In this document: positions 25,562-32,408 of the stretch, in pieces
Position numbering within the stretch: position 1 is the stretch's first letter
Layout: every line of letters starts with the position of its first letter
Source of the DNA: Treponema zioleckii
Lineage (GTDB): Bacteria > Spirochaetota > Spirochaetia > Treponematales > Treponemataceae
Reading direction: 5' to 3'
NCBI RefSeq assembly: GCF_014737315.1
Contig: NZ_JPUF01000045.1
Coordinates: forward strand, 1 to 32,408
DNA length: 32,408 nucleotides
Made by a program: the position numbers and the translations under genes
The notes under the pieces: model-generated
What the model saw: only the letters and a program-made list of their open reading frames with translations
Told to the model about the DNA's origin: nothing
The model's database searches: none

Positions 25562-26710
25562 TTAAGCTCTGATAATCTTTGAGTGGGTAATTACCTCATT
25601 TCCATTTTCTGTAATCAGAACGTCATTTTCCAGGCGAACTCCGCCCAATTTTGGGTCGTAAAGCCCTGGCTCCAGCGTGGCAATCATTCCAGGCTTAAAA
25701 GTTTGGTCGCCAGAAACATTCGTGCTGACGCGCGGTTCCTCGTGGATTTCTAGACCGATTCCGTGACCGAGGGAATGCGGCATAACGCGCTTTGCTTTTG
25801 CAAAGACTTCGTTTGCGGCTTCTGCGGCGGCTTTTATGCTTTTTCCAGGTTTGTAAAACTCTAGGGCGTTTTCTGCCGCTTTTTCTACTAGCGCAACGAG
25901 TTTTTCCTGTTGCTCATTGAGATTCTTTGCGACTGTGAGCGTTGTGTCGCTTGTGTAGCCTTCGTAAACCACTCCAAAATCAAGAATTGAAAGTCCGTCT
26001 GCCGGCCACGGTGCGTCCGTGTAACCTGGAAAAGCGTGAATCGCCCAGCTTCGGGAAGGTCCGGCCGCAAGCGTGTCAAAGCCAGTTTTCTCGCATCCCT
26101 GCTTTCTCAATTCACTTTCGATTAAAAGAGCAACGTCCATTTCTTTTTTTAGCCAGCCTTCGCGGATTCCTCGCTCAATTTCGCTTATAATCCAGTCGCC
26201 AACTCTTGCAGCTTCCTTTGTGCACTCAATTTCGTATTCATCTTTTTGCGCTCGGAGTTCATTTACAAAATCGTGCGTGCTTTTTTCGCGGCAAAGAACG
26301 TCCCAGTTGTTTTCTGCGAGCGTGTCAACGTATTTTAAGAAAAGCGGGTACGGCGTGTCCGGGGAAAGCTCAACTTTTTTCTTTCCTTTTGCCTTGACTG
26401 ATTTTAAAACACCCGCAACGGCTTTTGTGTTCTTTCGGTCATAACTTGTGTACGAAATGATTTTGCAGTCAACTGACTTTTTGGCTGCGAGATTTTCGTC
26501 CCACGGCAAAAGAATTGACTGTCCGTCCGAGGTTGCAATAAAAATTGCGTCGCTCGGATGCCCTGTAAAATAGCGCACAGCCGGAGTTCGGCGACCTTCT
26601 GTGTCTTCAAAAACGACCGCACCGATTCCGTGCTCGCCCATGTAGTCAAAAAGTTTTTCTTTGCGAGCGATGTAGATTTTTTTCATTTCATCTTCTGTAA
26701 AGTTTTTCAT
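25562..26710 (-). CDS. Xaa-Pro aminopeptidase (M24 family)
   Basis: This 382-residue cytoplasmic metallopeptidase releases N-terminal residues before proline. The N-terminal creatinase-like domain (about 1-140) is followed by the pita-bread fold with the usual metal ligands: Asp in ILDFGVVYEG and TSDTTLT, His in HSLGHGIGLEIHE, Glu in TLEPGLY and Glu in VRLENDVLI. GAGGA lies seven bases before the ATG. murJ lies 50 bases upstream on the same strand, so the two may share a transcript. With pepT it points to peptide use as a nutrient source. Confidence 0.92.
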   Translation of the reverse strand: MKNFTEDEMKKIYIARKEKLFDYMGEHGIGAVVFEDTEGRRTPAVRYFTGHPSDAIFIATSDGQSILLPWDENLAAKKSVDCKIISYTSYDRKNTKAVAGVLKSVKAKGKKKVELSPDTPYPLFLKYVDTLAENNWDVLCREKSTHDFVNELRAQKDEYEIECTKEAARVGDWIISEIERGIREGWLKKEMDVALLIESELRKQGCEKTGFDTLAAGPSRSWAIHAFPGYTDAPWPADGLSILDFGVVYEGYTSDTTLTVAKNLNEQQEKLVALVEKAAENALEFYKPGKSIKAAAEAANEVFAKAKRVMPHSLGHGIGLEIHEEPRVSTNVSGDQTFKPGMIATLEPGLYDPKLGGVRLENDVLITENGNEVITHSKIIRA

Positions 26711-26760
26711 TCTATTTCCTCAAAAAATTATTTTTTCAAATTTGTTCGGATGCCTGTTAA

Positions 26761-28353
26761 TCATCTTCGGCGAAGTTTTTTCAAAATGATTTTTACGATT
26801 TCGTCACGAGTAAGTACCAGTAAAGCAACGCCGACCAGCGCAAAAACTGCCGCCGAAATTGCAAGCGGAACTCCCATGCCCACAAGTCGGCCGTAATCAG
26901 CGAATCGCGCTACGAGAAGTTTTCGCACAAAATAAGTCGGAATTCCTGCCACAACCGAAAAGAGAATGAGTTTTGATGAATAAAAAATCGTTCCGAATGC
27001 GAGTGTTCGAATATTCAGATTCTTGTTCCGCTTCAAGAAAACAAAAAGCACGAGCGTGTTTATAAGACTCGCCGCAGAAAGTGCGATTGCGATTCCGGCT
27101 CCGCTCAGCGGTTTTACCAAAATGAGTGCCAGAAGGATATTGAATGCGAAGCCGATGATGCCCGCAAACGTCGGTGATTTTGTGTCGCCCTGCGCGTAGA
27201 ATGCCGGCGCGATGATTCTGTTCGCCGCGATAAAGAAAAGCCCCGCGATGTGCCACGGGAATACGTTCATCGTGAGCCTTACGGATTCGTCGTCAAAACG
27301 TCTGTTTTTGTAAACCAGCGAAATGATTTCTTTGTCGGTAATCAGCGAGAAAAATGTGATTGGAATTGAAATCAGCGCGATGATTTTTATTGCCTGTGCG
27401 AGCATCGTGTTGAATTCTTCCCATTCTTTTCGTTTTGCAAGCCCGCTCAAATCCGGAAGAATTACGGTTCCGATTGAAACTGCAAAAATTCCGAGAATCA
27501 ATTCCTGAAGCCGTAGGGAGTATTGAAGGCTAGAAACGATTCCTTTGCCTGCCCGGCCGGCGAGTGCCGTTGAAACAACGTCGTTTAGCTGGTAGCAGGC
27601 CATTCCGATTATCGTAGGTCCAATCAGCATAAGGACTTTTCGTGTTCCAGGATTCGTGAATGCATTTTTGAGCGTAGTGAATCCGCACCACCATTTTGCT
27701 TTGATTACGAACGGCAGCTGGAAAATTGCCTGAACGCATCCGCCGATGATTACACCGATTGACATTGCCCGCGCAGGATTTTCCGTGTACGGCGAAAGCA
27801 CGTAAGTGGCCGCAATTACGATTGAATTGAAAAGAACTGGCGTGAATCCTGACGGTGAGAAAATCTTTACGCCGTTAAGAATTCCCTGAAAGAACGCTGC
27901 AATCGAAATAACGAACAGGTAGGGAAACATTATTCGTGTGAGAATCGCGGTTTCACTGATGAGCGCGAGGTCATTTTCTTTGTAGAAAATTTTTATTATC
28001 AGTGGAGTGAAGATTATTCCTAATGTGACGACGACTGCTGTTAAAAAACTCACCAGCGTAAGGGTGGCTTTTGCAAATTCACGCGTTTTTTTTACGCCTT
28101 CGTCCGTTGAGTCTTCCAAATATCCCCTAAAGGTAGGAATGAACGCGACACTGATTGCGTTTTCCGCAAAAAGCCGTCGGAACAGGTTTGGAATCATAAA
28201 AGCGATTACGAATGCGTCCGCGTAACTAGAAGTGCCTAAAAATTTAGCTTTCGTCATTTCGCGAAGAAGTCCAAGAATTCGAGAGAGCAGGGTAAAAAAT
28301 GAAAGTGAGAATGCCGCTCCCAAGAGTGATTTTGATTTTTTTTGAGATGCCAT
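26761..28353 (-). CDS. murJ: Lipid II flippase MurJ
   Basis: This 530-residue inner-membrane protein of the MOP superfamily moves lipid II across the membrane for peptidoglycan assembly. About 14 hydrophobic segments are visible. The family's N-terminal motifs are present: SRILGLLREM, then DAFVIAFMIPNLFRRLFAENA and the SVAFIPTF segment. The ATG at 28353 has no ribosome site. A TAGAAT box ends seven bases upstream, so the mRNA may be leaderless. Xaa-Pro aminopeptidase follows in the same direction after 50 bases. Upstream lies mosaic repeat copy F. Confidence 0.95.
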   Translation of the reverse strand: MASQKKSKSLLGAAFSLSFFTLLSRILGLLREMTKAKFLGTSSYADAFVIAFMIPNLFRRLFAENAISVAFIPTFRGYLEDSTDEGVKKTREFAKATLTLVSFLTAVVVTLGIIFTPLIIKIFYKENDLALISETAILTRIMFPYLFVISIAAFFQGILNGVKIFSPSGFTPVLFNSIVIAATYVLSPYTENPARAMSIGVIIGGCVQAIFQLPFVIKAKWWCGFTTLKNAFTNPGTRKVLMLIGPTIIGMACYQLNDVVSTALAGRAGKGIVSSLQYSLRLQELILGIFAVSIGTVILPDLSGLAKRKEWEEFNTMLAQAIKIIALISIPITFFSLITDKEIISLVYKNRRFDDESVRLTMNVFPWHIAGLFFIAANRIIAPAFYAQGDTKSPTFAGIIGFAFNILLALILVKPLSGAGIAIALSAASLINTLVLFVFLKRNKNLNIRTLAFGTIFYSSKLILFSVVAGIPTYFVRKLLVARFADYGRLVGMGVPLAISAAVFALVGVALLVLTRDEIVKIILKKLRRR

Positions 28354-28360
28354 AAATATG

Positions 28361-28366
28361 ATTCTA
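28361..28366 (-). promoter_or_regulatory. -10 box placed for a leaderless murJ transcript
   Basis: TAGAAT on the minus strand, with seven bases between it and the murJ ATG. The -35 position (ATGCGT) is weak. Confidence 0.35.
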
Positions 28367-28401
28367 AACTTTTTTTATGTTTTACGCATCACCTGCAAAA
28401 T

Positions 28402-28755
28402 TATGAAGTATGAAGTATGAAGTATGAGGTATGAGGTGTGATGCGAATGGGGCGTTGCCCGATGCTCGGTTCTGCTGAAGTTGATTCAGAAGCTAGAATG
28501 CTTGTGTGGGAGGTTTGTTGTTGGTGGTTTCGACAGGCTCAACCGCCGCAAAGTGTGTAAATTTGGAGGAGCGGAGATAATTTGATATGTTTCCAAAGTC
28601 GCTCGCGGCGCGCGAGCGACAAAACTGCACCCACGAAACGCGGCTCTGCTTGCCGCCGCGTTTCGTGAACATCTGCAAGCAGACTCACCAAAGCGCGAGT
28701 TTTTGGAAACGCTAAAAGTGGGCTTATAGGTTAAGAGTGAACTTGCAGCGTTTCC
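28402..28755 (-). repeat. Long mosaic element, copy F (carries a gene's last codons)
   Basis: It starts with heptamers (TATGAAG/TATGAGG, five in a row), then GTGTGATGCGAATGGGGCGT, GAAGTTGATTCAGAAGC, TAGAATGCTTGTGTGG and a TTTCGACAGGCTCAACC motif. The hairpins follow: a perfect TCGCTCGCG...CGCGAGCGA, a perfect CACGAAACGCGG...CCGCGTTTCGTG, a damaged CGCGAGTTTT module and the outer hairpin GGAAACGC...GCGTTTCC. The right edge covers the last seven codons and stop of the nuclease gene. Copies G and H share the whole layout. Confidence 0.88.
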
Positions 28756-29613
28756 TTTAGTTCCAAAACTTCCTCTAACGAAAGCTTGCAGCATTTCGCA
28801 ATAACTTCTGGTGATAAATCAGTTTCCTGCAACAAGTTTATCGCGTTGTTCTTTGCGTTTTCTTTTAGACCTTCTTCGTATGCTTCTTTTGCGTATTCTT
28901 TGAGTGTTTGTTCCCAGGTCATATACTGCCGCCTCCATTTCATGTTTTTCTTGGCGAGGGCGAGCTTTGAGCGGAGTGTCTCGGTAAAGTCGTCTCGTGC
29001 CTCGTTGGCTTTCAGGAAGGCAAGAAAGTTCCGCCGTTCCTTTGAGTCGATTTTATCACACAAGTCGGCGTTGAAAAACACTTTGAACGTGCGGTCATTG
29101 AGTTTTGTCCTGCCGTTTTCGGTGCAGACGTTCTCGAAGGTGTAGACCGGGAGTTTTTCGCCGAAGACGTCGCCGAGGCAGATGAAGATGATGTAAACGT
29201 CCTTGAGCTCGTCGTAGTCGGTGCCTGCCGTGAGGTGCTCCACGTCGATGATGCTCTGGTAGTATCGCGACCGCTTGGCGAGTTTTTTCGAGGTTGCGGT
29301 CTGCATTTCAACGTCAAAAATTCGGTCGCTGTCTTTGGCGTAAACGTCGAATCGCACGCTTTTTGACTCAAAAGATTCCTGCATCGTGCGTTCGGTCTGG
29401 GGAATCTCGATTCGGTCGATTTCGATTACGCGCTTGCAGATTTCGGGTTCCGATTCCATGATTTTGCAGATAGGGAGCGTTAAAAAAACGCTTGAGAAGC
29501 GTTTTTAGTGAGTCTCGTCGAAATCTGTGATTTCGGCGTAGGAAGTTGTTCGCGAGGGTAGCCTGCTCCCATTTTTGTTCCGGGGTGAGTGTTGAGGTGA
29601 GTAAATCGGTCAT
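28731..29613 (-). pseudogene. Disrupted PD-(D/E)XK (Rpn-type) transposase/nuclease
   Basis: The gene begins with a good AAGGAG site and MTDLLTSTLTPEQKWEQATL at 29613, the usual N-terminus of the Rpn/PDDEXK_2 family. After ANNF (29542-29544) comes a 73-base segment (29469-29541) where the family has only one or two residues. This segment contains a perfect hairpin, AAAAACGCTT-CTC-AAGCGTTTTT, and changes the frame. The remainder reads in another frame from CKIMESEPEICKRVIE (29468 on) to the stop at 28731, with the nuclease core SVRFDVYAKDSDRIFDVEMQ and a long helical tail. An internal ATG at 29459 could yield a 242-residue product. The last residues (ETLQVHS) come from repeat copy F. Family members act as recombination-promoting nucleases; this copy is probably inactive or truncated. 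Confidence 0.75.
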
Positions 29614-29714
29614 AAGGTAAGTCTCCTTATAATGTTACTTCCGTTTTTTGTTTGGAAATTACGTAATTTGCGGGATAAAGTTTTGTTATTTTTTACGTGG
29701 AAACTTCGGAAAAG

Positions 29715-30083
29715 TAAGAAGTAGGAAATACGAGGTATGAGGTATGAGGTGTGATGCGAATGGGGCGTTGTCCGATGCTCAGTTCTGCTGAAGTTGATTC
29801 AGAAGCTAGAATGCTTGTGTGGAAAGTTTGTTGATTGATGTTTAGGCCAGCTCAACCACCGCAAAGTGTATAAATTCGGAGGAGCGGAGACAATTTGACA
29901 TGTTTCCAAAGTTGCTCGCGGTGCGCGAGCGACAAAACTGCACCTCGACCTCGCCGCCGTGCTTGTCGCGGCGAGGTCGAAGCTCCTGCAAGTGAACCCA
30001 CCAAAGCAACAGTTTTTCGAAGAAAAACTGTTGGGGAGCGGTAAAACTGATTTAAAAGATTACAAGTCAACCTTACCGCTCCC
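29715..30083 (-). repeat. Long mosaic element, copy G
   Basis: The layout matches copy F, with re-armed hairpins: GTTGCTCGCG...CGCGAGCGAC, a perfect TCGACCTCGCCGC...GCGGCGAGGTCGA with TGCTTGTC in the loop, CAACAGTTTTTC-GAA-GAAAAACTGTTG and the outer hairpin GGGAGCGGTAA...TTACCGCTCCC. Every hairpin differs in sequence from the other copies but remains paired. No gene abuts its right edge. Confidence 0.88.
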
Positions 30084-30128
30084 GTTACCGCTTTGATGAA
30101 ATCCTAATAAATTTGCAAAAGATTTATA

Positions 30129-30291
30129 ATAGGCTTGTTGAAAGTTTCTGATAAGCTTTCAGAAGAATTGTAACAGGCTTGTCGAAAGATTCTGATAGGC
30201 TTGTAGAATGTTTCTAAAAGCTTATCAGAATGATTTAACAAGGCTTGTAGAAAGATTCAAAAAGGCTTACAGAATGATTCTGAAAGCTTTT
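30129..30291. repeat. Eight-unit 22-bp degenerate tandem repeat
   Basis: The consensus is near ATAGGCTTGTAGAAAGATTC-TG. The CTT of (A/G)GCTT recurs at 30134, 30156, 30178, 30200, 30221, 30244, 30266 and 30287, a steady 22-base step. Some units read AAGCTT(T/A)(C/T)CAGAA, nearly the reverse complement of TTCTGATAAGCTT, giving local palindromes. The array ends in a fragment of the repeat text GAACTTGATTAAGCGTCTAG. No gene is seen between 29614 and 30478. Confidence 0.8.
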
Positions 30292-30416
30292 TAACGCTCT
30301 GAACTTGATTAAGCGTCTAGAATGCTTGTGTGGAAAGTTTGTACGGTCGTTTAGCCTTACGTAGCATAGCAGCTTTGGAGAATCTCTATGTCCATTTTTA
30401 CCTCTGCGTTGCGTGT

Positions 30417-30448
30417 AAAAAAAGGGGCCTCCCAGAATGGGAAGTCCC
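30417..30448 (-). terminator. Rho-independent terminator of the beta-barrel gene
   Basis: On the minus strand GGGACTTCCCA-TTC-TGGGAGGCCCC (one mismatch) is followed by TTTTTTT, 30 bases past the stop codon. Confidence 0.88.
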
Positions 30449-30478
30449 TTTTTAGCTTATATGCTATGTGCGCTCAAA

Positions 30479-31657
30479 TTAGAAACCGAATTTAACACCA
30501 GTTCCGAATTGGTGCTGTTTGCTCCATGAATCTTTTGTATCTGTATGTGTAGAGATTGCAGCCCAAACAGTTGCCTCTGCTCCTTTTGCAGGTTTGAGGT
30601 AGAATGCTGGAACGATAACCTGTGCAGCATCAGTTTTTCCGTATTTATCTTCATCCCAGCTGTTGATTGTAATCTGAGCTTCGAGAGAAACTGCGAACAA
30701 ATCGTTGATCTCGTAGCGAGCGAATGGATCGAGGTAGATTACAGTCAAATCTGCATCATCGTCAGAGCCGTTAGCCTGAGCCTTAAGCTGCTGTTTTGCA
30801 TTAAGACCAACTGAGAGATTTTCTACGCCTGTATACTCAATTCTCTCGTAGATTGTATTTCGGAAATCACCCTTAGCACCAAGAATGTCAGTATCACCAT
30901 TAGCTTTGATGTAGTCAGCTGATTTGTTCTCCAATTCAACAGAAACAAAGAGCTTCTCAACTGGGTCAACGCAAACACCTGCGCTCAAGAAACCTGCGAG
31001 TGAGTAGCTTGCAGCTACAGACAAGTTGTTGATGTCTTTGTTTGTATATTTAGCACCAAAGTAGATTCCGTCTTTGCTAGCAGCAAGTTTTCCGCCTGTT
31101 GTTGTATCTTTTGTAGTTACAGAATCAGTATCCTCGTCATACGTTGGAACTTTTGTAGTTTTTGTATCTTTTGTTTTGAGCCAGTCAGTCTGAGCACCAC
31201 CACCGATCAAGAGGCCTTCGATTGGTGAAACACCTGCGAAGAATCCGAGTCCGCCATGTACATCACTATCGTTGTATCCGCCTGTTCCGAAGAGAGTGTC
31301 AAGCTTTCCTGCCTGCATCTGGAACTTTCCGTCAAATCCTTTGAGCCAAGCGTAAGCAAGTTTTACATCTACCTGATCGTAGTTTGGGGTGTCCTGCAAT
31401 CGAACGAAAGCACCTGCAACGTCTCCTTCGCTTGCCCAGCTGAAGTTTAAACGTGCACGAGCATCTGTATCGAACTCATCACCTACCAAATACTTGTTAA
31501 CGTGTACACCAGCTGTTTTAGCTTCTGTGTCACCGTTTTTGATCTCGTTCTGTGTGAGAGACCATCCGCCTTTAACGTCTCCGCTCAATTTGAATCCCTC
31601 TGCAAATACAGAAGTTCCGAGAGCCAATCCTGCCAAAGCCAATGCGACTTTTTTCAT
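30479..31657 (-). CDS. Outer-membrane beta-barrel (porin-like) protein
   Basis: This 392-residue protein has a signal peptide (MKKVALALAGLALGTSVFA) and a mature part of alternating hydrophobic/polar strands ending in GVKFGF. A C-terminal Phe is the usual signal for insertion of outer-membrane barrels. Aromatic strand ends, Gly-rich turns and an acidic Thr/Asp/Lys loop (about residues 160-190, TKDTKTTKVPTYDEDTDSVT) support a barrel with a surface loop. It resembles major outer-membrane barrel proteins of treponemes; the solute is unknown. AAGGAG lies eight bases upstream. A strong promoter, a long leader and a strong terminator point to a highly expressed single gene. Confidence 0.85.
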   Translation of the reverse strand: MKKVALALAGLALGTSVFAEGFKLSGDVKGGWSLTQNEIKNGDTEAKTAGVHVNKYLVGDEFDTDARARLNFSWASEGDVAGAFVRLQDTPNYDQVDVKLAYAWLKGFDGKFQMQAGKLDTLFGTGGYNDSDVHGGLGFFAGVSPIEGLLIGGGAQTDWLKTKDTKTTKVPTYDEDTDSVTTKDTTTGGKLAASKDGIYFGAKYTNKDINNLSVAASYSLAGFLSAGVCVDPVEKLFVSVELENKSADYIKANGDTDILGAKGDFRNTIYERIEYTGVENLSVGLNAKQQLKAQANGSDDDADLTVIYLDPFARYEINDLFAVSLEAQITINSWDEDKYGKTDAAQVIVPAFYLKPAKGAEATVWAAISTHTDTKDSWSKQHQFGTGVKFGF

Positions 31658-31749
31658 GTTGTTTTCTCCTTTTTTTTAGTTTCTGCAATTAGTATCGTAA
31701 AACAAAATGTTAAACTTTAGCAATTGCAGTTTTTTAAAATCAAGATTTG

Positions 31750-31781
31750 TTTAACTAGTTAAATTTGATTTATGTCATAAA
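31750..31781. promoter_or_regulatory. Two palindromes in the beta-barrel gene leader (possible operators)
   Basis: TTTAACTAGTTAAA (31750-31763) is a perfect 14-base palindrome and TTTATG-T-CATAAA (31769-31781) is a perfect palindrome touching the -10 box. Their place at the transcription start suggests repressor or activator sites, but no regulator can be named. Confidence 0.4.
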
Positions 31782-31808
31782 CATAAAAATATAATTAAAT
31801 CGTGTCAA
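31780..31808 (-). promoter_or_regulatory. Promoter of the beta-barrel gene
   Basis: On the minus strand TTGACA (31803-31808), a 17-base spacer and TATGTT (31780-31785). It implies a leader of about 115 bases. The DNA from 31809 to 31920 is AT-rich with no gene. Confidence 0.65.
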
Positions 31809-31920
31809 TTTGAATTTCAGTTTTTTCAAAAAAAATTCGGATTTTGACAAAAATTTGTGTAACAAAATTTAAAAATATTTATTTTTGGAGATTTTGCAAA
31901 AAAATATGAGAAAATTAGGA

Positions 31921-32299
31921 AGTAGAAAGTATGAGGTATGAGGTATGAAGTATGAGGTATGAGGTGTGATGCGAATGGGGCGTTGTCCGATGCTCAGTTC
32001 TGCTGAAGTTGATTCAGAAGCTAGAATGCTTGTGTGGGAGGTTTGTTGTTGTTGGTTTTGGCATGCTCAACCACCGCAAAGTGTATAAATTCGGAGGAAG
32101 GGAGACAATGCGCCACGTTTCCGAAGTTGCTCGCGGTGTGCGAGCGACAAAGCGGCACCCGCGAAACGCGGCCCCGCTTGTCGCCGCGTTTCGTGAACAT
32201 CTGCAAGCAGACTCACCAAAGCGCGAGTTTTGCTTTTGCAAAAGTCGCGGGAAACGCACGGGGGAAGTTAAAGGTTAAAAGTGAACTTGCAGCGTTTCC
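31921..32299 (-). repeat. Long mosaic element, copy H
   Basis: TATGAGG/TATGAAG heptamers, GTGTGATGCGAATGGGGCGT, TAGAATGCTTGTGTGG and the CTCAACCACCG motif lead to TTGCTCGCGG...GCGAGCGA, CGAAACGCGG...CCGCGTTTCG, GCGAGTTTTGC-TTTT-GCAAAA and the outer hairpin GGAAACGC...GCGTTTCC. With F and G this makes three direct copies in 4 kb. Confidence 0.87.
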
Positions 32300-32408
32300 G
32301 TGGTTTCGACAGGCTCAACCACCGCACGACGTGATGCGGAGATTCCGAAATAAATTCGGAATGACAACAGGAAAGCTGCTGCGATTCATCAGCGAGAATC
32401 AGCGTTAA
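32300..32408. repeat. Palindrome and repeat fragments at the window end
   Basis: TGGTTTCGACAGGCTCAACC is followed by ATTCCGAA-ATAAA-TTCGGAAT (32342-32362), a version of the ATGCCGAA...TTCGGCAT palindrome in which the third base and its partner have changed together. Nothing else is seen. Confidence 0.65.

Noticed and set aside
30129-30291. 22-bp array as a CRISPR
   Set aside because: Units are contiguous, degenerate and lack unique spacers; no cas genes are nearby.

Overview
The window reads as a chromosomal segment of a host- or gut-associated spirochaete, most likely a Treponema. The grounds are the gene content (FIST sensor next to a soluble chemotaxis-type receptor, a MurA with Asp in place of the catalytic Cys, a D-lactate dehydrogenase, a Treponema-style beta-barrel protein ending in Phe) and the style of the intergenic DNA. 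The genus is inferred, not shown. Almost all genes are housekeeping or envelope genes. What is unusual lies between them.

Layout. 33-105: tRNA-Ala(CGC), minus. 172-2082: long-chain acyl-CoA synthetase, minus. 2500-3000: YchJ/SEC-C protein, followed by a 62-bp tandem repeat. 3470-5515: FIST sensor plus soluble methyl-accepting signalling protein, one operon. 6122-7351: double cyclic-nucleotide-binding regulator, minus. 7574-8455: PHP phosphoesterase. 9171-11261: cation/proton antiporter fused to a PTS EIIA domain, minus. 11429-13995: pepT-murA. 14466-15836: SpoU-family rRNA methyltransferase plus flavin reductase-like protein. 16383-17264: lipoprotein, minus. 17352-18344: D-lactate dehydrogenase, minus. 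19065-21107: uvrC, minus. 21154-25445: secreted LamG/FN3 protein plus a large TPR protein. 25562-28353: murJ then aminopeptidase P, minus. 28731-29613: broken PD-(D/E)XK (Rpn-type) transposase/nuclease, minus. 30479-31657: outer-membrane beta-barrel protein, minus.

The most striking content is a family of modular, hairpin-rich interspersed repeats that fills nearly every intergenic space from about 5.5 kb on. In gene sense a full element runs: a long-range hairpin (GGAAGCGC...GCGCTTCC type), a hairpin of the CGCGAGTTTT...AAAACTCGCG type, a linker (CTCTGGTGGGCGGGCTTGC), a strong hairpin with a conserved loop core (CAAGCA) but interchangeable arms, and a GTTGC...GCAAC hairpin, often followed by a short GCCGAA...TTCGGC palindrome. 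Arms differ from copy to copy, yet the changes are usually compensated on the other side. Five copies or fragments begin at, or within a few bases of, a stop codon and point away from the gene in the same orientation. At several genes the repeats supply the last codons. The genes work in ordinary pathways (wall synthesis: murA, murJ; DNA repair: uvrC; fermentation: ldhA; peptide use: pepT, pepP; sensing: FIST/MCP, cNMP). The repeat system is the candidate for an undescribed biological feature.
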